From contig JANQNT010000021.1 of the NCBI GenBank assembly GCA_028279445.1, positions 1-64,000 on the forward strand: 64,000 bases of DNA. Direction: 5' to 3'. The stretch is from Tepidamorphaceae bacterium. Lineage in GTDB: Bacteria; Pseudomonadota; Alphaproteobacteria; Rhizobiales; Tepidamorphaceae. The notes under the pieces were generated by a model. That model was not told the DNA's origin. It made no database searches and saw only the letters and a list, made by a program, of their open reading frames with translations. This document shows positions 42,340 to 51,005 of the stretch, piece by piece. Numbering within the stretch: position 1 is the first letter of the stretch; each line of letters opens with the position of its first letter. A program made the translations under genes and the position numbers.

Positions 42340-42500
42340 TTCCATATACCGCCGGTATTCTTGGGTATATTTGTCGCGTAATATATATTATGGAACTTAT
42401 ATGGTATCTGCGTGGTGGAAGTGCTGGCGAGCTCTCCACCGCGTCATGCGCCACGTATGATCAGTATTATCCCATCTATTTCAATTTCTTCCGCCAGCTA
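42340..42500. other. AT-rich island in the mazG leader
   Basis: The 279 bp between the PhnP-like gene and mazG include about 160 bp of sequence much richer in A+T than the surroundings, with a 12-bp palindrome TAATATATATTA (42379-42390). Short open frames cross it on both strands but none has a convincing start, codon pattern or homology. It most likely holds the mazG promoter; a small RNA or remnant insertion cannot be excluded. Confidence 0.4.
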
Positions 42501-42510
42501 TTTCATGTGA

Positions 42511-43311
42511 TCACCGGGCGGCCTCAACTCGTAGCATGTCGTGTGCGACACCGACATTGTCCGGCAGCTCCGCGCTCAACGTGGCATGGTCGAGATCGAC
42601 ATGCAGGTTGGTCAGGATGGCGCGACGCGGCTTCATCCGGTCGATCCAGCCAAGAGCCTGTTCGACGTTGAAATGGCTGACATGCTCGGTGTAGCGCAGC
42701 GCATCGACGATCCATGTGTCGAGGCCTTCAAGCAGCGCGACGCTGCTTTCGGGAATGTCGCTGACATCGGGCATGTAGGCAATGTCGCCAAAGCGGAAGC
42801 CAAGTGCCGGCGTCGGCCCGTGCTGCACTGGTATCGGCACGGCGGCGACGGTACCGCCGTCACCGGTGATCGAAATCGTCTCGCTGCTGCTGAAACGGTT
42901 CAGCTCCAGGATTGGCGGATAGATCGAGCCGTCCGGCGTTTCGAAACAATAGCCGAAGCGCGTCGTCAGCGTGCGGCTGGTGGCCTCGTCCGCATGGACC
43001 GGAATGCGCCGCCGCTGGCGGATCACCAGCGGGCGCAGATCGTCGATGCCATGGGTGTGGTCGGCATGATCGTGGGTATAGATGACCGCATCGAGGGCCG
43101 GAATCTTCGCGTCCAGAAGCTGGCTGCGCAGATCGGGCGACGTGTCGATCAGCACGCGCGTCGCGACGGGCCCGTCAAAGCGCTCGACCGCCAGCGAGCA
43201 GCGTCGGCGCCGGTTCCTGGGATTATCGGGGTCGCAGGCGCCCCAATCGCCACCGATGCGCGGCACGCCGCCCGACGAACCGCAGCCAAGGATGGTGACG
43301 CGCAGGCTCAT
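42511..43311 (-). CDS. PhnP-like metallo-beta-lactamase-fold hydrolase
   Basis: 266 residues from MSLRVTILGCGSSGGVPRIGGDWG, the typical opening of the RNase Z/PhnP-like group. Metal ligands in THDHADHTHGIDDLRPL (about 80-96), and downstream His/Asp in QHGP, DVSDIPESS and HVDLDH. Probably a phosphodiesterase; substrate unknown. It starts 8 nt after the tatD stop and is the last gene of the dacC-to-tatD block on this strand. Confidence 0.88.
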   Translation of the reverse strand: MSLRVTILGCGSSGGVPRIGGDWGACDPDNPRNRRRRCSLAVERFDGPVATRVLIDTSPDLRSQLLDAKIPALDAVIYTHDHADHTHGIDDLRPLVIRQRRRIPVHADEATSRTLTTRFGYCFETPDGSIYPPILELNRFSSSETISITGDGGTVAAVPIPVQHGPTPALGFRFGDIAYMPDVSDIPESSVALLEGLDTWIVDALRYTEHVSHFNVEQALGWIDRMKPRRAILTNLHVDLDHATLSAELPDNVGVAHDMLRVEAAR

Positions 43312-43318
43312 GACGCGC

Positions 43319-44143
43319 TCACGCGGCGATGTCGCCCGTGCCGGCGACGCTGCCGATGGCGTCTGCCGGAATCCTGTCGAACAGGCGCAGCACGTTCGCG
43401 GTCGTCTGCGCGGCCAGTTCGGCAAGCGGCACGCCGCGCGCCTCAGCCACCACGGACGCGGTATCGGCGACGAACGCCGGCTCGTTGCGTCTGCCGCGAT
43501 TGGGAACCGGGGCCAGATACGGCGCGTCGGTCTCCACCAGGATGCGATCTGCCGGCAGTTCGGCAGCAAGCGCGCGCAGTTCCTCTGAGCGCTTGAAGGT
43601 CACGATGCCGGAAAACGACACATAGAGCCCGATGGCAATGCCGCGATGAGCAAGCCGCGGATGCGACGAAAAACAGTGCAGCACGGCCGTGAAGGCGCCA
43701 TTTCGCATCTCGTCTTCGAGAATGTCGGCGGTATCGTCCTCAGCATCGCGCGAATGGATCACCAGCGGCAGGCCGGTTTGCCGCGCGGCCTCGATATGCT
43801 TGCGAAAACCGGCCGCCTGAACGTCACGCGGCGAGTTGTCGTAGTGATAGTCGAGCCCCGCCTCACCGATCGCCACGACTTTCCCGTGCTCGGCCGCCGT
43901 CAGGATGTCGTCCAGCGGCACGTCGTCTTCCTCGGCGGCATTGTGTGGATGCGTGCCGACGGAACAGAACACATCCGTGTGCCTCTCGGCGATCGCCAGC
44001 ACCGGCGCCAACTTGCGCACGCGGGTGTTGATGGTGATGAAGCCGCCGATGCCGCGGGCGCGTGCACGATCGAGCATTGCGTCGCGATCCGCGTCGAAAT
44101 CGGCGAAGTCGAGATGGCAATGGCTGTCGATGAGATGCGCCAT
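43319..44143 (-). CDS. tatD: TatD family metal-dependent deoxyribonuclease
   Basis: 274 residues. LIDSHCHLDFADFDADR at the N-terminus gives the HxH metal pair; VAIGEAGLDYHY supplies the Glu, LVIHSRDAEDD and VLHCFSSHP the later His ligands, and ETDAPYLAPVP the terminal Asp. Family members are 3'-5' DNases/hydrolases. Only 8 nt from metG and from the downstream hydrolase, so an operon member. Confidence 0.94.
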   Translation of the reverse strand: MAHLIDSHCHLDFADFDADRDAMLDRARARGIGGFITINTRVRKLAPVLAIAERHTDVFCSVGTHPHNAAEEDDVPLDDILTAAEHGKVVAIGEAGLDYHYDNSPRDVQAAGFRKHIEAARQTGLPLVIHSRDAEDDTADILEDEMRNGAFTAVLHCFSSHPRLAHRGIAIGLYVSFSGIVTFKRSEELRALAAELPADRILVETDAPYLAPVPNRGRRNEPAFVADTASVVAEARGVPLAELAAQTTANVLRLFDRIPADAIGSVAGTGDIAA

Positions 44144-44151
44144 GGCCGGTA

Positions 44152-45702
44152 TCAGTCCTCGTCCGCGCTCTCGTCGACGTAACGGGGAAACACGGGCGAC
44201 GGCGCGGGCAGTTCGGTGCCGGGAACGAGCGCTGCCTGCCGCACGCGGAACATCCGCTTGTCGTCTTCAACAGCCAGCAGATCCAGCAGCCTGCCGGCCC
44301 CGTCGGGAATGAACGGCTGGGCCGCGACCGCCGCGACCCTCAGCACCTCGGCGGTGGTGTACAGCACGGTCGCCATCCGTTCCGGATCGGTTTTCTTCAA
44401 CGCCCACGGCTCCTGGGCCGCAAAATAGCGGTTGGCCTCGGCCACGACGCGCCAGATCGCCGCGATGGCCCTGTGGATCTGGAAGCCGTCCAGCGCCTCG
44501 CGCATCGTGTTCAGGATGCCGTAGGCCGCATCCAGCAGCGCCTGGTCCTCATCGTGAAACGCACCATACTGCGGCACCTGACCGGTGCAGTTCTTGGCGA
44601 TCATCGACAGCGAGCGCTGCGCCAGATTGCCCAGATCGTTGGCCAGATCGGCATTGATGCGCTGCACGATGGCCTCGTGGGAGTAATTGCCGTCCTGGCC
44701 GAAAGGCACCTCGCGCAGGAAGAAATAGCGCATCTGGTCGACGCCGTAGTGTTCCGACAGTGCGAAGGGGTCGACGACATTGCCGACCGACTTCGACATC
44801 TTCTCACCCTTGTTGAACAGGAATCCGTGCGCGAACACGTGCTTCGGCAGCGCGATGCCGGCCGACATCAGGAAGGCCGGCCAGTAGATGGCGTGAAAGC
44901 GCACGATGTCCTTGCCGATGACATGCAGGTCGGCGGGCCAGTAGCGCTTGAACGCCTCATCGTCGGTGTCCGGGTAGCCCACACCCGTGATGTAGTTGGT
45001 CAGCGCATCGACCCACACATACATGACGTGGCCCGGCGCATCGGGCACCGGCACGCCCCAGTCGAAGGTGGTGCGCGAGATCGACAGGTCCTGCAGCCCG
45101 CCCTCGACGAACCTGCGAACCTCGTTCATGCGCTCGCGCGGCAGCACGAAATCCGAGTGTTCCGCGTAGTGCTTGAGCAGCGGTTCCTGATAGGCCGAGA
45201 GGCGAAAGAAGTAGGTTTCCTCCTCGACCCATTCGACCGGGGTTCCCTGCGGCGAGAGCTTCTCGGCGCCCTCCCCGACCACCAGTTCGCTGGCGTCGTA
45301 ATAGGCCTCGTCGCGCACCGAGTACCAGCCGGAATAGGTGCTCAGATAGATGTCGTCGTTGGCGGCCATGCGCCGCCAGATTTCCTGGCTGGCGCGGTGG
45401 TGGCGCTCCTCGCGGGTGCGGATGAAATCGTCGTTGGAGCAGCCCAGCACCCGGCACATCTCCTCGAAACGCGGGGTGTTGCGGTCAGCGAGTTCCTCCG
45501 GCGTCAAGCCCTGGTCGCGGGCGGTCTGCATCATCTTGATGCCGTGCTCGTCGGTCCCGGTCAGGAAGAACACGTCGTGGCCGTCGAGCCGCTTGAAGCG
45601 GGCCAGCGCGTCGGTGGCGATCGCCTCGTAGGCATGGCCGATATGCGGCACGCCGTTGGGATAGGAGATCGCCGTGGTCAGGTAGTATCTCGGCCGCGCC
45701 AT
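44152..45702 (-). CDS. metG: Methionyl-tRNA synthetase
   Basis: 516 residues, the short bacterial form without a C-terminal tRNA-binding (Trbp111) domain. The HIGH motif is in [15 protein letters not shown] (about 17-31) and KMSKS in [17 protein letters not shown] (about 300). The connective peptide lacks the four-Cys zinc knuckle, as in the metG2-like alphaproteobacterial type. Located between holB and tatD in conserved order. Confidence 0.96.
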   Translation of the reverse strand: MARPRYYLTTAISYPNGVPHIGHAYEAIATDALARFKRLDGHDVFFLTGTDEHGIKMMQTARDQGLTPEELADRNTPRFEEMCRVLGCSNDDFIRTREERHHRASQEIWRRMAANDDIYLSTYSGWYSVRDEAYYDASELVVGEGAEKLSPQGTPVEWVEEETYFFRLSAYQEPLLKHYAEHSDFVLPRERMNEVRRFVEGGLQDLSISRTTFDWGVPVPDAPGHVMYVWVDALTNYITGVGYPDTDDEAFKRYWPADLHVIGKDIVRFHAIYWPAFLMSAGIALPKHVFAHGFLFNKGEKMSKSVGNVVDPFALSEHYGVDQMRYFFLREVPFGQDGNYSHEAIVQRINADLANDLGNLAQRSLSMIAKNCTGQVPQYGAFHDEDQALLDAAYGILNTMREALDGFQIHRAIAAIWRVVAEANRYFAAQEPWALKKTDPERMATVLYTTAEVLRVAAVAAQPFIPDGAGRLLDLLAVEDDKRMFRVRQAALVPGTELPAPSPVFPRYVDESADED

Positions 45703-45751
45703 GCGGTGGATGCCTCTTGAGCGAGCGTGACTGATGTGCGTGCGTTAGAAA

Positions 45752-46816
45752 TCAGCGCGCGCGATCAAAGGCAAGCGCCAACTCGCCGAAGGCGCTGATC
45801 AGCGTGCAGCCACGATCGAGATTGAACACATCGGCGTCGCGTTTGAGTGCGGCGAGCTTCGGCCAGGCCTGGGCAATCGCGACGGCGCGCGCCTGCTGTT
45901 CGGGGTGTCCGGTCTGCCGCGCCGCGCCGGTCGCGGCGCGATCGAGCATCACCTCGACCAGTCCGAACACCGCATCGAATGCCTCGCGCCCATCACGGGC
46001 GGCGACCTTCGCGGCGAGCTTGCCGAGCGCGGCCTGATCGATCCCCGGCAAGCCACCCAGCAGCGTATCGGTGGTCGCCAGCGGCTCGGCGAGCCCCGCG
46101 TCGGCCACGTCCAGCGCCCGCAAGACGCTGCCGCCGATCCAGGCCTGCACGTCTCCGGAGAGATTGTCCGGCATCGTGCCCCCGGCTGCTGCGACCGCGC
46201 TCGCGAGATCATGTGGCTGCAGCGGCGCAAGGCGTATCTGGCGGCAGCGTGAACGGATCGTCGCCGGCAGACGGCCCGCAACCTCGCAGATCAGGATCAG
46301 GACGGCCTTTTGCGGCGGCTCCTCGAGCAGCTTCAGGAGTGCATTGGCAGCCCCGGTGGTCATGTCGTCCGCGCGGTCGACGATGCCGACGCGGTACCCC
46401 CCCTCGCCCCCCAGCCCACCACTGGCGGTCCGGGCGAAGAACGCCACCAGACGGCGCACCGTATCGACGGAAATCGCGCGCGTGACGGTCTCGCTGTCAT
46501 CGCCGTCGAGCGCCAGCAGATCCGGGTGGGCGCCTGCCGCGAGCTGCCGGAAGGTCGGGCTTTGCGGGTCGTCGGCGGCAGCGCCGGCCTTGCCGGACAG
46601 CAATCTGCGCGCCATTGCGTAAGCAAGCGTCGCCTTGCCGATGCCGCGCGGACCGACCAGCAGAAGCCCGTGATGCAGGCCACCGGAGCCGCACTCGGTC
46701 TCCAGCGCACTCAAGGTGTCGCCATGGCCGATCACCTGCGCGACGGTGCGCGGGTGCGGCCAGCGCCGTTCCGTTTCCGTGCCTTTGTCGCTGGCCGAAG
46801 CCGCCCGCCGCGCCAC
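45752..46816 (-). CDS. holB: DNA polymerase III delta' subunit
   Basis: Clamp-loader subunit. 354 residues: AAA+ domain with Walker-A-like GPRGIGKATLAYAMARRLL (about 54-72), sensor region VGIVDRADDMTTGAANALLKLLEEPP, and a helical C-terminal collar. The zinc-binding Cys cluster of E. coli HolB is not evident. The start lies 2 nt after the tmk stop, so the genes are effectively contiguous. Confidence 0.93.
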   Translation of the reverse strand: MARRAASASDKGTETERRWPHPRTVAQVIGHGDTLSALETECGSGGLHHGLLLVGPRGIGKATLAYAMARRLLSGKAGAAADDPQSPTFRQLAAGAHPDLLALDGDDSETVTRAISVDTVRRLVAFFARTASGGLGGEGGYRVGIVDRADDMTTGAANALLKLLEEPPQKAVLILICEVAGRLPATIRSRCRQIRLAPLQPHDLASAVAAAGGTMPDNLSGDVQAWIGGSVLRALDVADAGLAEPLATTDTLLGGLPGIDQAALGKLAAKVAARDGREAFDAVFGLVEVMLDRAATGAARQTGHPEQQARAVAIAQAWPKLAALKRDADVFNLDRGCTLISAFGELALAFDRAR

Positions 46817-46818
46817 GT

Positions 46819-47457
46819 TCAGCCCTCCCCGCCCGGTTGAAGGCGCGCCGCCACCGCGTTCCAGATTTCATCAGCGATCTCTTCGGGCGTCCGCTGCGCG
46901 TCGATCAGCACGCAGCGCTCCGGGTCGTTGCGCGCAATCGTCCGGAACGCCGCATGGATCGCCTCATGAAAGGCCATATCCGCGCTCTCGAAACGATCGG
47001 CGCTGTCGGGATTGCGTTCAACGGCGCGTTTGAGGCCCTCCCTGGGGTCGATGTCGAGAATGATGGTGAGATCGGGCCAGGTGTCCGCGATCACCGCGCG
47101 TTCCAGGGCGCGAATGAGGTCCGGCGCCACCTCGCCGGCATGTTCCTGGTAGGCGCGGGTTGAGTCCAGGAAGCGGTCGCAGATCACCCACTCGCCATGC
47201 GACAGCGCGGGACGGATGGTGGTTTGCAGGTGGTCGCCGCGGGCGATGTAGAGCAGCAGGGTCTCGGTCACCGGGCCGAGCCGCTCCACGGCACCGGACA
47301 GGATCATCTGACGAACCTGCTCGGCGGTCGGCGAACCGCCGGGCTCGCGCGTCTGGCAGACGTCGATGCCGCGCGCGCGCAGGGCGTCGGCGAGCAGGCG
47401 CGATTGCGTGCTCTTGCCGCTTCCCTCGCCACCCTCGAAGGTGATGAAGCGGCTCAT
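46819..47457 (-). CDS. tmk: Thymidylate kinase
   Basis: Phosphorylates dTMP to dTDP. 212 residues. P-loop FEGGEGSGKSTQSRLLADAL (about 7-26), the DRFLDSTRAYQEHAGEV stretch, and DIDPREGLKRAVERN lid region. GEGSGKS matches the E. coli-like type with acidic P-loop residue. It follows dacC by 27 nt and precedes holB by 2 nt. Confidence 0.96.
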   Translation of the reverse strand: MSRFITFEGGEGSGKSTQSRLLADALRARGIDVCQTREPGGSPTAEQVRQMILSGAVERLGPVTETLLLYIARGDHLQTTIRPALSHGEWVICDRFLDSTRAYQEHAGEVAPDLIRALERAVIADTWPDLTIILDIDPREGLKRAVERNPDSADRFESADMAFHEAIHAAFRTIARNDPERCVLIDAQRTPEEIADEIWNAVAARLQPGGEG

Positions 47458-47484
47458 GGAGCGGACCCGTCAGAAAGCCGGACG

Positions 47485-48735
47485 TCAGAAGATGCCGCGC
47501 CAGACCTGCCTGAGCATGGCGAGCGCCGCATCGAGGGCGCGGGCATGCAGCGGTCCGACCGCAACGTCTTCTTGTGCATAGAGGGGTGCATCCAGCAGCA
47601 GCGTATCGCCATCGAAGACGCGGAGCGAGGCGATCTGCGCGCCCTTGTCGATGGGCGCGTCCACAGGTCCCTGATAGACGATTCGGGCACGCAAATCCGG
47701 GCGTGAGCCCTTCGGCACCATGAGCTGGATGGAATCGCGCCCGGCCACCGGAACGCGGCCGACCTCGCCACCGAACACCCGCACCGAACCGACCGCCTCG
47801 TCATCGTCGAACAGGACCGCTTTCTCAAAGGCGCGGAAGCCCCACAACAGAAGCCGGCGCGCCTCTTCCTCGCGGTCGCGCGCGCTGGCCATTCCGTTCA
47901 GCACCACGATCAGCCGGCGCCCGTTCTGCACCGCCGATCCGACAAGGCCGAAGCCGGCCTCGCTGGTATATCCCGTCTTCAGCCCGTCTGCGCCGATGTT
48001 GATGCGCAGCAGAGGATTGCGGTTGCGCTGACGCACGCCTCCCCAGGTGAATTCCGACTGGGCATAGTAGGGATAATAGGTCGGGTGATTGCGGATGATG
48101 TGCAGGGCGAGCTTGTAGAGATCGCGCGGCGTGACGAGCATGTCCGGGTCGGGCAAGCCGGTCGAATTGGTGAAGTTGGAGCCGGTCAGGCCGATCTCGT
48201 CGGCCAGCGCGTTCATCATTCGCGCAAAGCCCTGCTCGGAGCCGGCGATCCCCTCGGCAAGCGCGATCGAGGCGTCGTTGCCCGACTGCACGATGACACC
48301 CTGAATGAGATCGACGAGGGTGACCCGCGAGCCGACGCGCGCGAACATGGTCGAGCCGCCGGACCCCGCGCCGCCGCGCCGCCAGGCATCCTCGGAGATC
48401 AGGAACTCATCGCTCAGCGACAGCCTGCCCTGATCGAGCTGCTGGAACACCACGGCCATGGTCATCAGCTTGGCCATGCTGGAGGGCTGCATGGGTTCGG
48501 TGCCCTGCTTGTCGAGCAGTACCGAACCGGTCTCCACATCGACCAGATAGGCGAACGGCGCCTTGGAGTCGAAGCCCTGAGCCGCCGCGTCGCGACTGCT
48601 GCCAGGGATGACGCCACCGAATACTATAAATCCGAGAGTTGTAATAATAACAAAATGATACGTCGATTTTCGCAACGCAAATAGTAAAGAATACAACATG
48701 GAAACGCCCAATGCACCGTTCAGCGGATGCATCAT
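47485..48735 (-). CDS. dacC: D-alanyl-D-alanine carboxypeptidase (PBP5/6 type)
   Basis: Trims the terminal D-Ala of peptidoglycan pentapeptides. Up to 416 residues; starts at 48735, 48732 or 48699 are possible. Signal sequence (hydrophobic about 27-45), then the transpeptidase motifs SSMAK (85-89), SGN (151-153) and KTG (about 250), a PBP5 C-terminal beta domain, and an amphipathic C-terminal helix (ALDAALAMLRQVWRGIF) for membrane attachment. The first ~45 codons are unusually AT-rich with rare ATA codons. Confidence 0.92.
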   Translation of the reverse strand: MMHPLNGALGVSMLYSLLFALRKSTYHFVIITTLGFIVFGGVIPGSSRDAAAQGFDSKAPFAYLVDVETGSVLLDKQGTEPMQPSSMAKLMTMAVVFQQLDQGRLSLSDEFLISEDAWRRGGAGSGGSTMFARVGSRVTLVDLIQGVIVQSGNDASIALAEGIAGSEQGFARMMNALADEIGLTGSNFTNSTGLPDPDMLVTPRDLYKLALHIIRNHPTYYPYYAQSEFTWGGVRQRNRNPLLRINIGADGLKTGYTSEAGFGLVGSAVQNGRRLIVVLNGMASARDREEEARRLLLWGFRAFEKAVLFDDDEAVGSVRVFGGEVGRVPVAGRDSIQLMVPKGSRPDLRARIVYQGPVDAPIDKGAQIASLRVFDGDTLLLDAPLYAQEDVAVGPLHARALDAALAMLRQVWRGIF

Positions 48736-48783
48736 CTGCTCGTGGCCTCAGGTCTACGCACCCGGTGGCTGATGCCGCCGGAC

Positions 48784-48821
48784 CCCCGTGCGGGGAACTG
48801 CTAGAGCAAAACACGCTCTAG
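48784..48821. repeat. Two small hairpins between rlpA and dacC
   Basis: CCCCG-TG-CGGGG (48784-48795) is followed by CTAGAGC-AAAACAC-GCTCTAG (48801-48821). The second shares the TAGAGC/GCTCTA arms with the outer stem of the dispersed repeat's second hairpin, so it may be a relic of that element or an rlpA terminator without a T-tract. Confidence 0.45.
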
Positions 48822-48872
48822 TGACCCGACTGTGCCACAGATTGGCGTGACATCAAGGTGTGTGATGGTGAC

Positions 48873-49721
48873 TTATCGATCCGCGGTGCGTGCTGGATCG
48901 TTGGCGATCGTCTGCAACGTCGCGCGCAGGGACAGATTGTCGGGCGTATCGGCACGCTCGAAGGCTGCAAATGCGTCCGCGACGCGGTTGTCGCTGGCCG
49001 CCCAGTCCGGCGTGAATCCGGATGCCCAGCCGATGCGCGGCATCAGCCCGCCAAGCGAGAACACGCTTCGCGCCCGCGCGTTGCGTGTCGGTTGGGTGTT
49101 GACGGCAACCTGGGTGTCCTGCGGCAGCGGTGTGCTGCGGCCGGCTTCCGCATAGGTCGTCGTCAGCCAGGTGTCATCGCCTTCCAGCGGTGCCCGGCCA
49201 ACGTACTGCACGCGCACCTTGGCGGTACCCTGCTGTTTGAAATCCAGCACCTTGGCGACGCGCGCCGACAGATCGATCTCCCGGTCGCGGGCAAACGGAC
49301 CACGGTCGTTGATGCGCACCACCACGGAGCGGCCGTTGGTGAGGTTGGTGACGCGGGCATAGGTCGGCATCGGCAATGTGGGATGCGCCGCCGACAGCGC
49401 GTTCATGTCGAACACTTCTCCGTTTGCGGTGCGGCGACCGTGAAAGGCATCGCCATACCAGGAGGCCACGCCGACGCGATCATAGGAGGTGTCTTCGCGC
49501 GGGTAGTACCATTCGCCGGCGATCTTGTAGGGCCGCCCGACCTTGTAGACCCCTCCCCCGCGCGGGACCGGCTTGCCGCTGTCGACGACACGCGGGCTCG
49601 CGGAAACGCCGTATTGCGGATCGACCGAGGAGCCGCCCGGCATCGAACTGCAGGCGGAAAGCAGCAGCGCCCCGGCCGCGACCACGCCGGTCGCCCGCCA
49701 GTTGCGCTTTTCGCGGAGCAT
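48873..49721 (-). CDS. rlpA: Septal ring lytic transglycosylase RlpA, lipoprotein
   Basis: About 282 residues from MLREKRNWRATG, which gives a clean lipoprotein signal with lipobox LLSAC; longer in-frame starts to 49778 exist. The double-psi beta-barrel RlpA domain is clear: VGVASWYGDAFHGRRTANGEVFDMNALSAAHPTLP and VVVRINDRGPFARDREIDLS (split here). No C-terminal SPOR domain is seen. Acts on denuded peptidoglycan at the division septum. A CtrA-type site lies about 130 bp upstream. Confidence 0.92.
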   Translation of the reverse strand: MLREKRNWRATGVVAAGALLLSACSSMPGGSSVDPQYGVSASPRVVDSGKPVPRGGGVYKVGRPYKIAGEWYYPREDTSYDRVGVASWYGDAFHGRRTANGEVFDMNALSAAHPTLPMPTYARVTNLTNGRSVVVRINDRGPFARDREIDLSARVAKVLDFKQQGTAKVRVQYVGRAPLEGDDTWLTTTYAEAGRSTPLPQDTQVAVNTQPTRNARARSVFSLGGLMPRIGWASGFTPDWAASDNRVADAFAAFERADTPDNLSLRATLQTIANDPARTADR

Positions 49722-49850
49722 TGCCTTTGTCAACCGCAGTCCCAAAACCGTCCGCCCCATTGCCCACCTTCGGCGCAAACCCGGTTCGTCGCGCCGGATC
49801 GCAAACTTACCGATTTCTGTAATGGTGCCAATAAAATCCCGGCCATCTCG

Positions 49851-49865
49851 TTAACCGACCGTTAA
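49851..49865 (-). promoter_or_regulatory. CtrA-type site TTAA-N7-TTAA
   Basis: TTAA (49851-49854), CCGACCG, TTAA (49862-49865) is an exact match to the full alphaproteobacterial CtrA consensus. It lies 130 bp upstream of the rlpA start. Cell-cycle control of a septal enzyme would be expected biology. Confidence 0.5.
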
Positions 49866-49987
49866 TTCCCCCAGCGCCGCATCACTCGGGTCAACGCAGC
49901 GTTGCCCATGCAGCGAGCAGGTCGCGGCGCGCACCATGCGCAACATTGCGGCGACAAGATGAACATCGCCGGCCATCGCTGGCGGTG

Positions 49988-50245
49988 TCAGTCGTCGTCT
50001 TTCTCCGGCAACAGCATGACGCCGCCGACGATCGCCGCCGTGCCGAAGGTGATGGCCAGCCCGCCGAACAGCAGGAAGACCGCAACGAAGGCATAGTCGC
50101 TGCCGTGCAGTAGCTCGGCCAGATTGGCCGTGTTGGTGGCGAGGACGATGGCCGCCAGGATGCAGCCGCCGAGCGCCCCCACGAGACCGTTGACGACAAA
50201 CAGCCGCAACAGCGGGTTTTCTCTGATCAATTGCAGGAATGCCAT
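49988..50245 (-). CDS. Small two-helix membrane protein
   Basis: 85 residues from MAFLQLIRENPLLRLF (an ATG at 50281 would add 12 residues and cross a palindrome). Two hydrophobic helices (about 14-36 and 47-72) and a short acidic end LLPEKDDD. No family recognised. It lies 122 bp beyond the lrp stop on the same strand, with an 18-bp palindrome just before it. Confidence 0.6.
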   Translation of the reverse strand: MAFLQLIRENPLLRLFVVNGLVGALGGCILAAIVLATNTANLAELLHGSDYAFVAVFLLFGGLAITFGTAAIVGGVMLLPEKDDD

Positions 50246-50256
50246 TTCGATCCAGC

Positions 50257-50274
50257 CTAGGGTCCTGACCCTAG
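50257..50274. repeat. 18-bp palindrome CTAGGGTC-CT-GACCCTAG
   Basis: Perfect 8-bp arms separated by CT, 12 bp before the preferred start of the small membrane protein and 93 bp after the lrp stop. It fits a repressor site or an lrp terminator hairpin; the 2-nt loop favours DNA binding. No T-tract. Confidence 0.5.
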
Positions 50275-50367
50275 CACTCATGCAGCGCGTCTGCGTATGC
50301 GTTCCAGCGCAAACCTGCTGTGCAGTATCGTCACGCAGTATCGCCGCATTCGCTGTAGCCGATACGG

Positions 50368-50856
50368 TCAGATCGGCAGGGCGGATGTCTGCTTCATGGT
50401 CTCCATCGACAGGCTGGAGGAGACGTTGTGGAGGCTGATGCGCGACACCAGTTCCTTGTAGAACGCGTCGAAGTCGCGCGTCGAAGGCACCTGCACCTTC
50501 AACAGATAGTCGACCTCGCCGGCCAGGCGATGCGCCTCGGTGATCTGCGGCAGTTCCTGCACCACCTTGTTGAACGCATCGAGCCAGCCATCCTCGTGCT
50601 GCGCGGTGCGCACCGCGATGAAGAAGGTCTCGGTCAGCCCGACCTTGGCGGCGTCCAACTGCACCGTATGGCGGGTGATGACACCGTTTTGCTGCAGCCG
50701 CTGAATGCGGTTCCAGACCGCCGTCTTCGACAGGCCCGCCTTCTGCGCCATGCGCTCCAGCGACAGCGAGGAATCGGCCTGCAACAGGCGCAGGATGGCA
50801 AGATCGGTGGCATCGAGGTTGTCGGACGTTCTGCTGCGGTCGCGTTGTGCGGTCAT
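50368..50856 (-). CDS. Lrp/AsnC family transcriptional regulator
   Basis: 162 residues. N-terminal helix-turn-helix (LDATDLAILRLLQADSS, then LERMAQKAGLSKTAVWNRIQRL), and a C-terminal RAM ligand-binding domain (AHRLAGEVDYLLKVQVPST). Divergent from the cysH operon with a 149-bp intergenic region containing two Lrp-like sites, so it is the obvious candidate controller of the sulfur genes and itself. The effector is unknown; a sulfur amino acid is plausible. Confidence 0.92.
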   Translation of the reverse strand: MTAQRDRSRTSDNLDATDLAILRLLQADSSLSLERMAQKAGLSKTAVWNRIQRLQQNGVITRHTVQLDAAKVGLTETFFIAVRTAQHEDGWLDAFNKVVQELPQITEAHRLAGEVDYLLKVQVPSTRDFDAFYKELVSRISLHNVSSSLSMETMKQTSALPI

Positions 50857-50879
50857 TTGTTCATCCCGGATGACGTTGA

Positions 50880-50936
50880 CTGAAAAATTTTCCTCAAAAC
50901 GCTCCTGTGAATTGCTTTGTACAGAATATTATCCCA
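50880..50936. promoter_or_regulatory. Two Lrp-like operator sites
   Basis: Compared with the 15-bp E. coli Lrp consensus YAGHAWATTWTDCTR, 50922-50936 (CAGAATATTATCCCA) matches 13 of 15 positions and 50880-50894 matches 11 of 15. Their starts are 42 bp apart, about four helical turns, which suits cooperative Lrp binding. They lie between the divergent regulator and cysH. Confidence 0.5.
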
Positions 50937-51005
50937 ACTTTCCAGCCGAACATCCCCATTCGTTCCAGATTCCACCCATTTGTCGTGGTTGACCAAGCGA
51001 TTTCC

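Noticed and set aside
42261-42671. 136-codon plus-strand ORF over the AT-rich island
   Set aside because: Half of it is antisense to the PhnP-like gene and it has no plausible start, ribosome binding site or family pattern.
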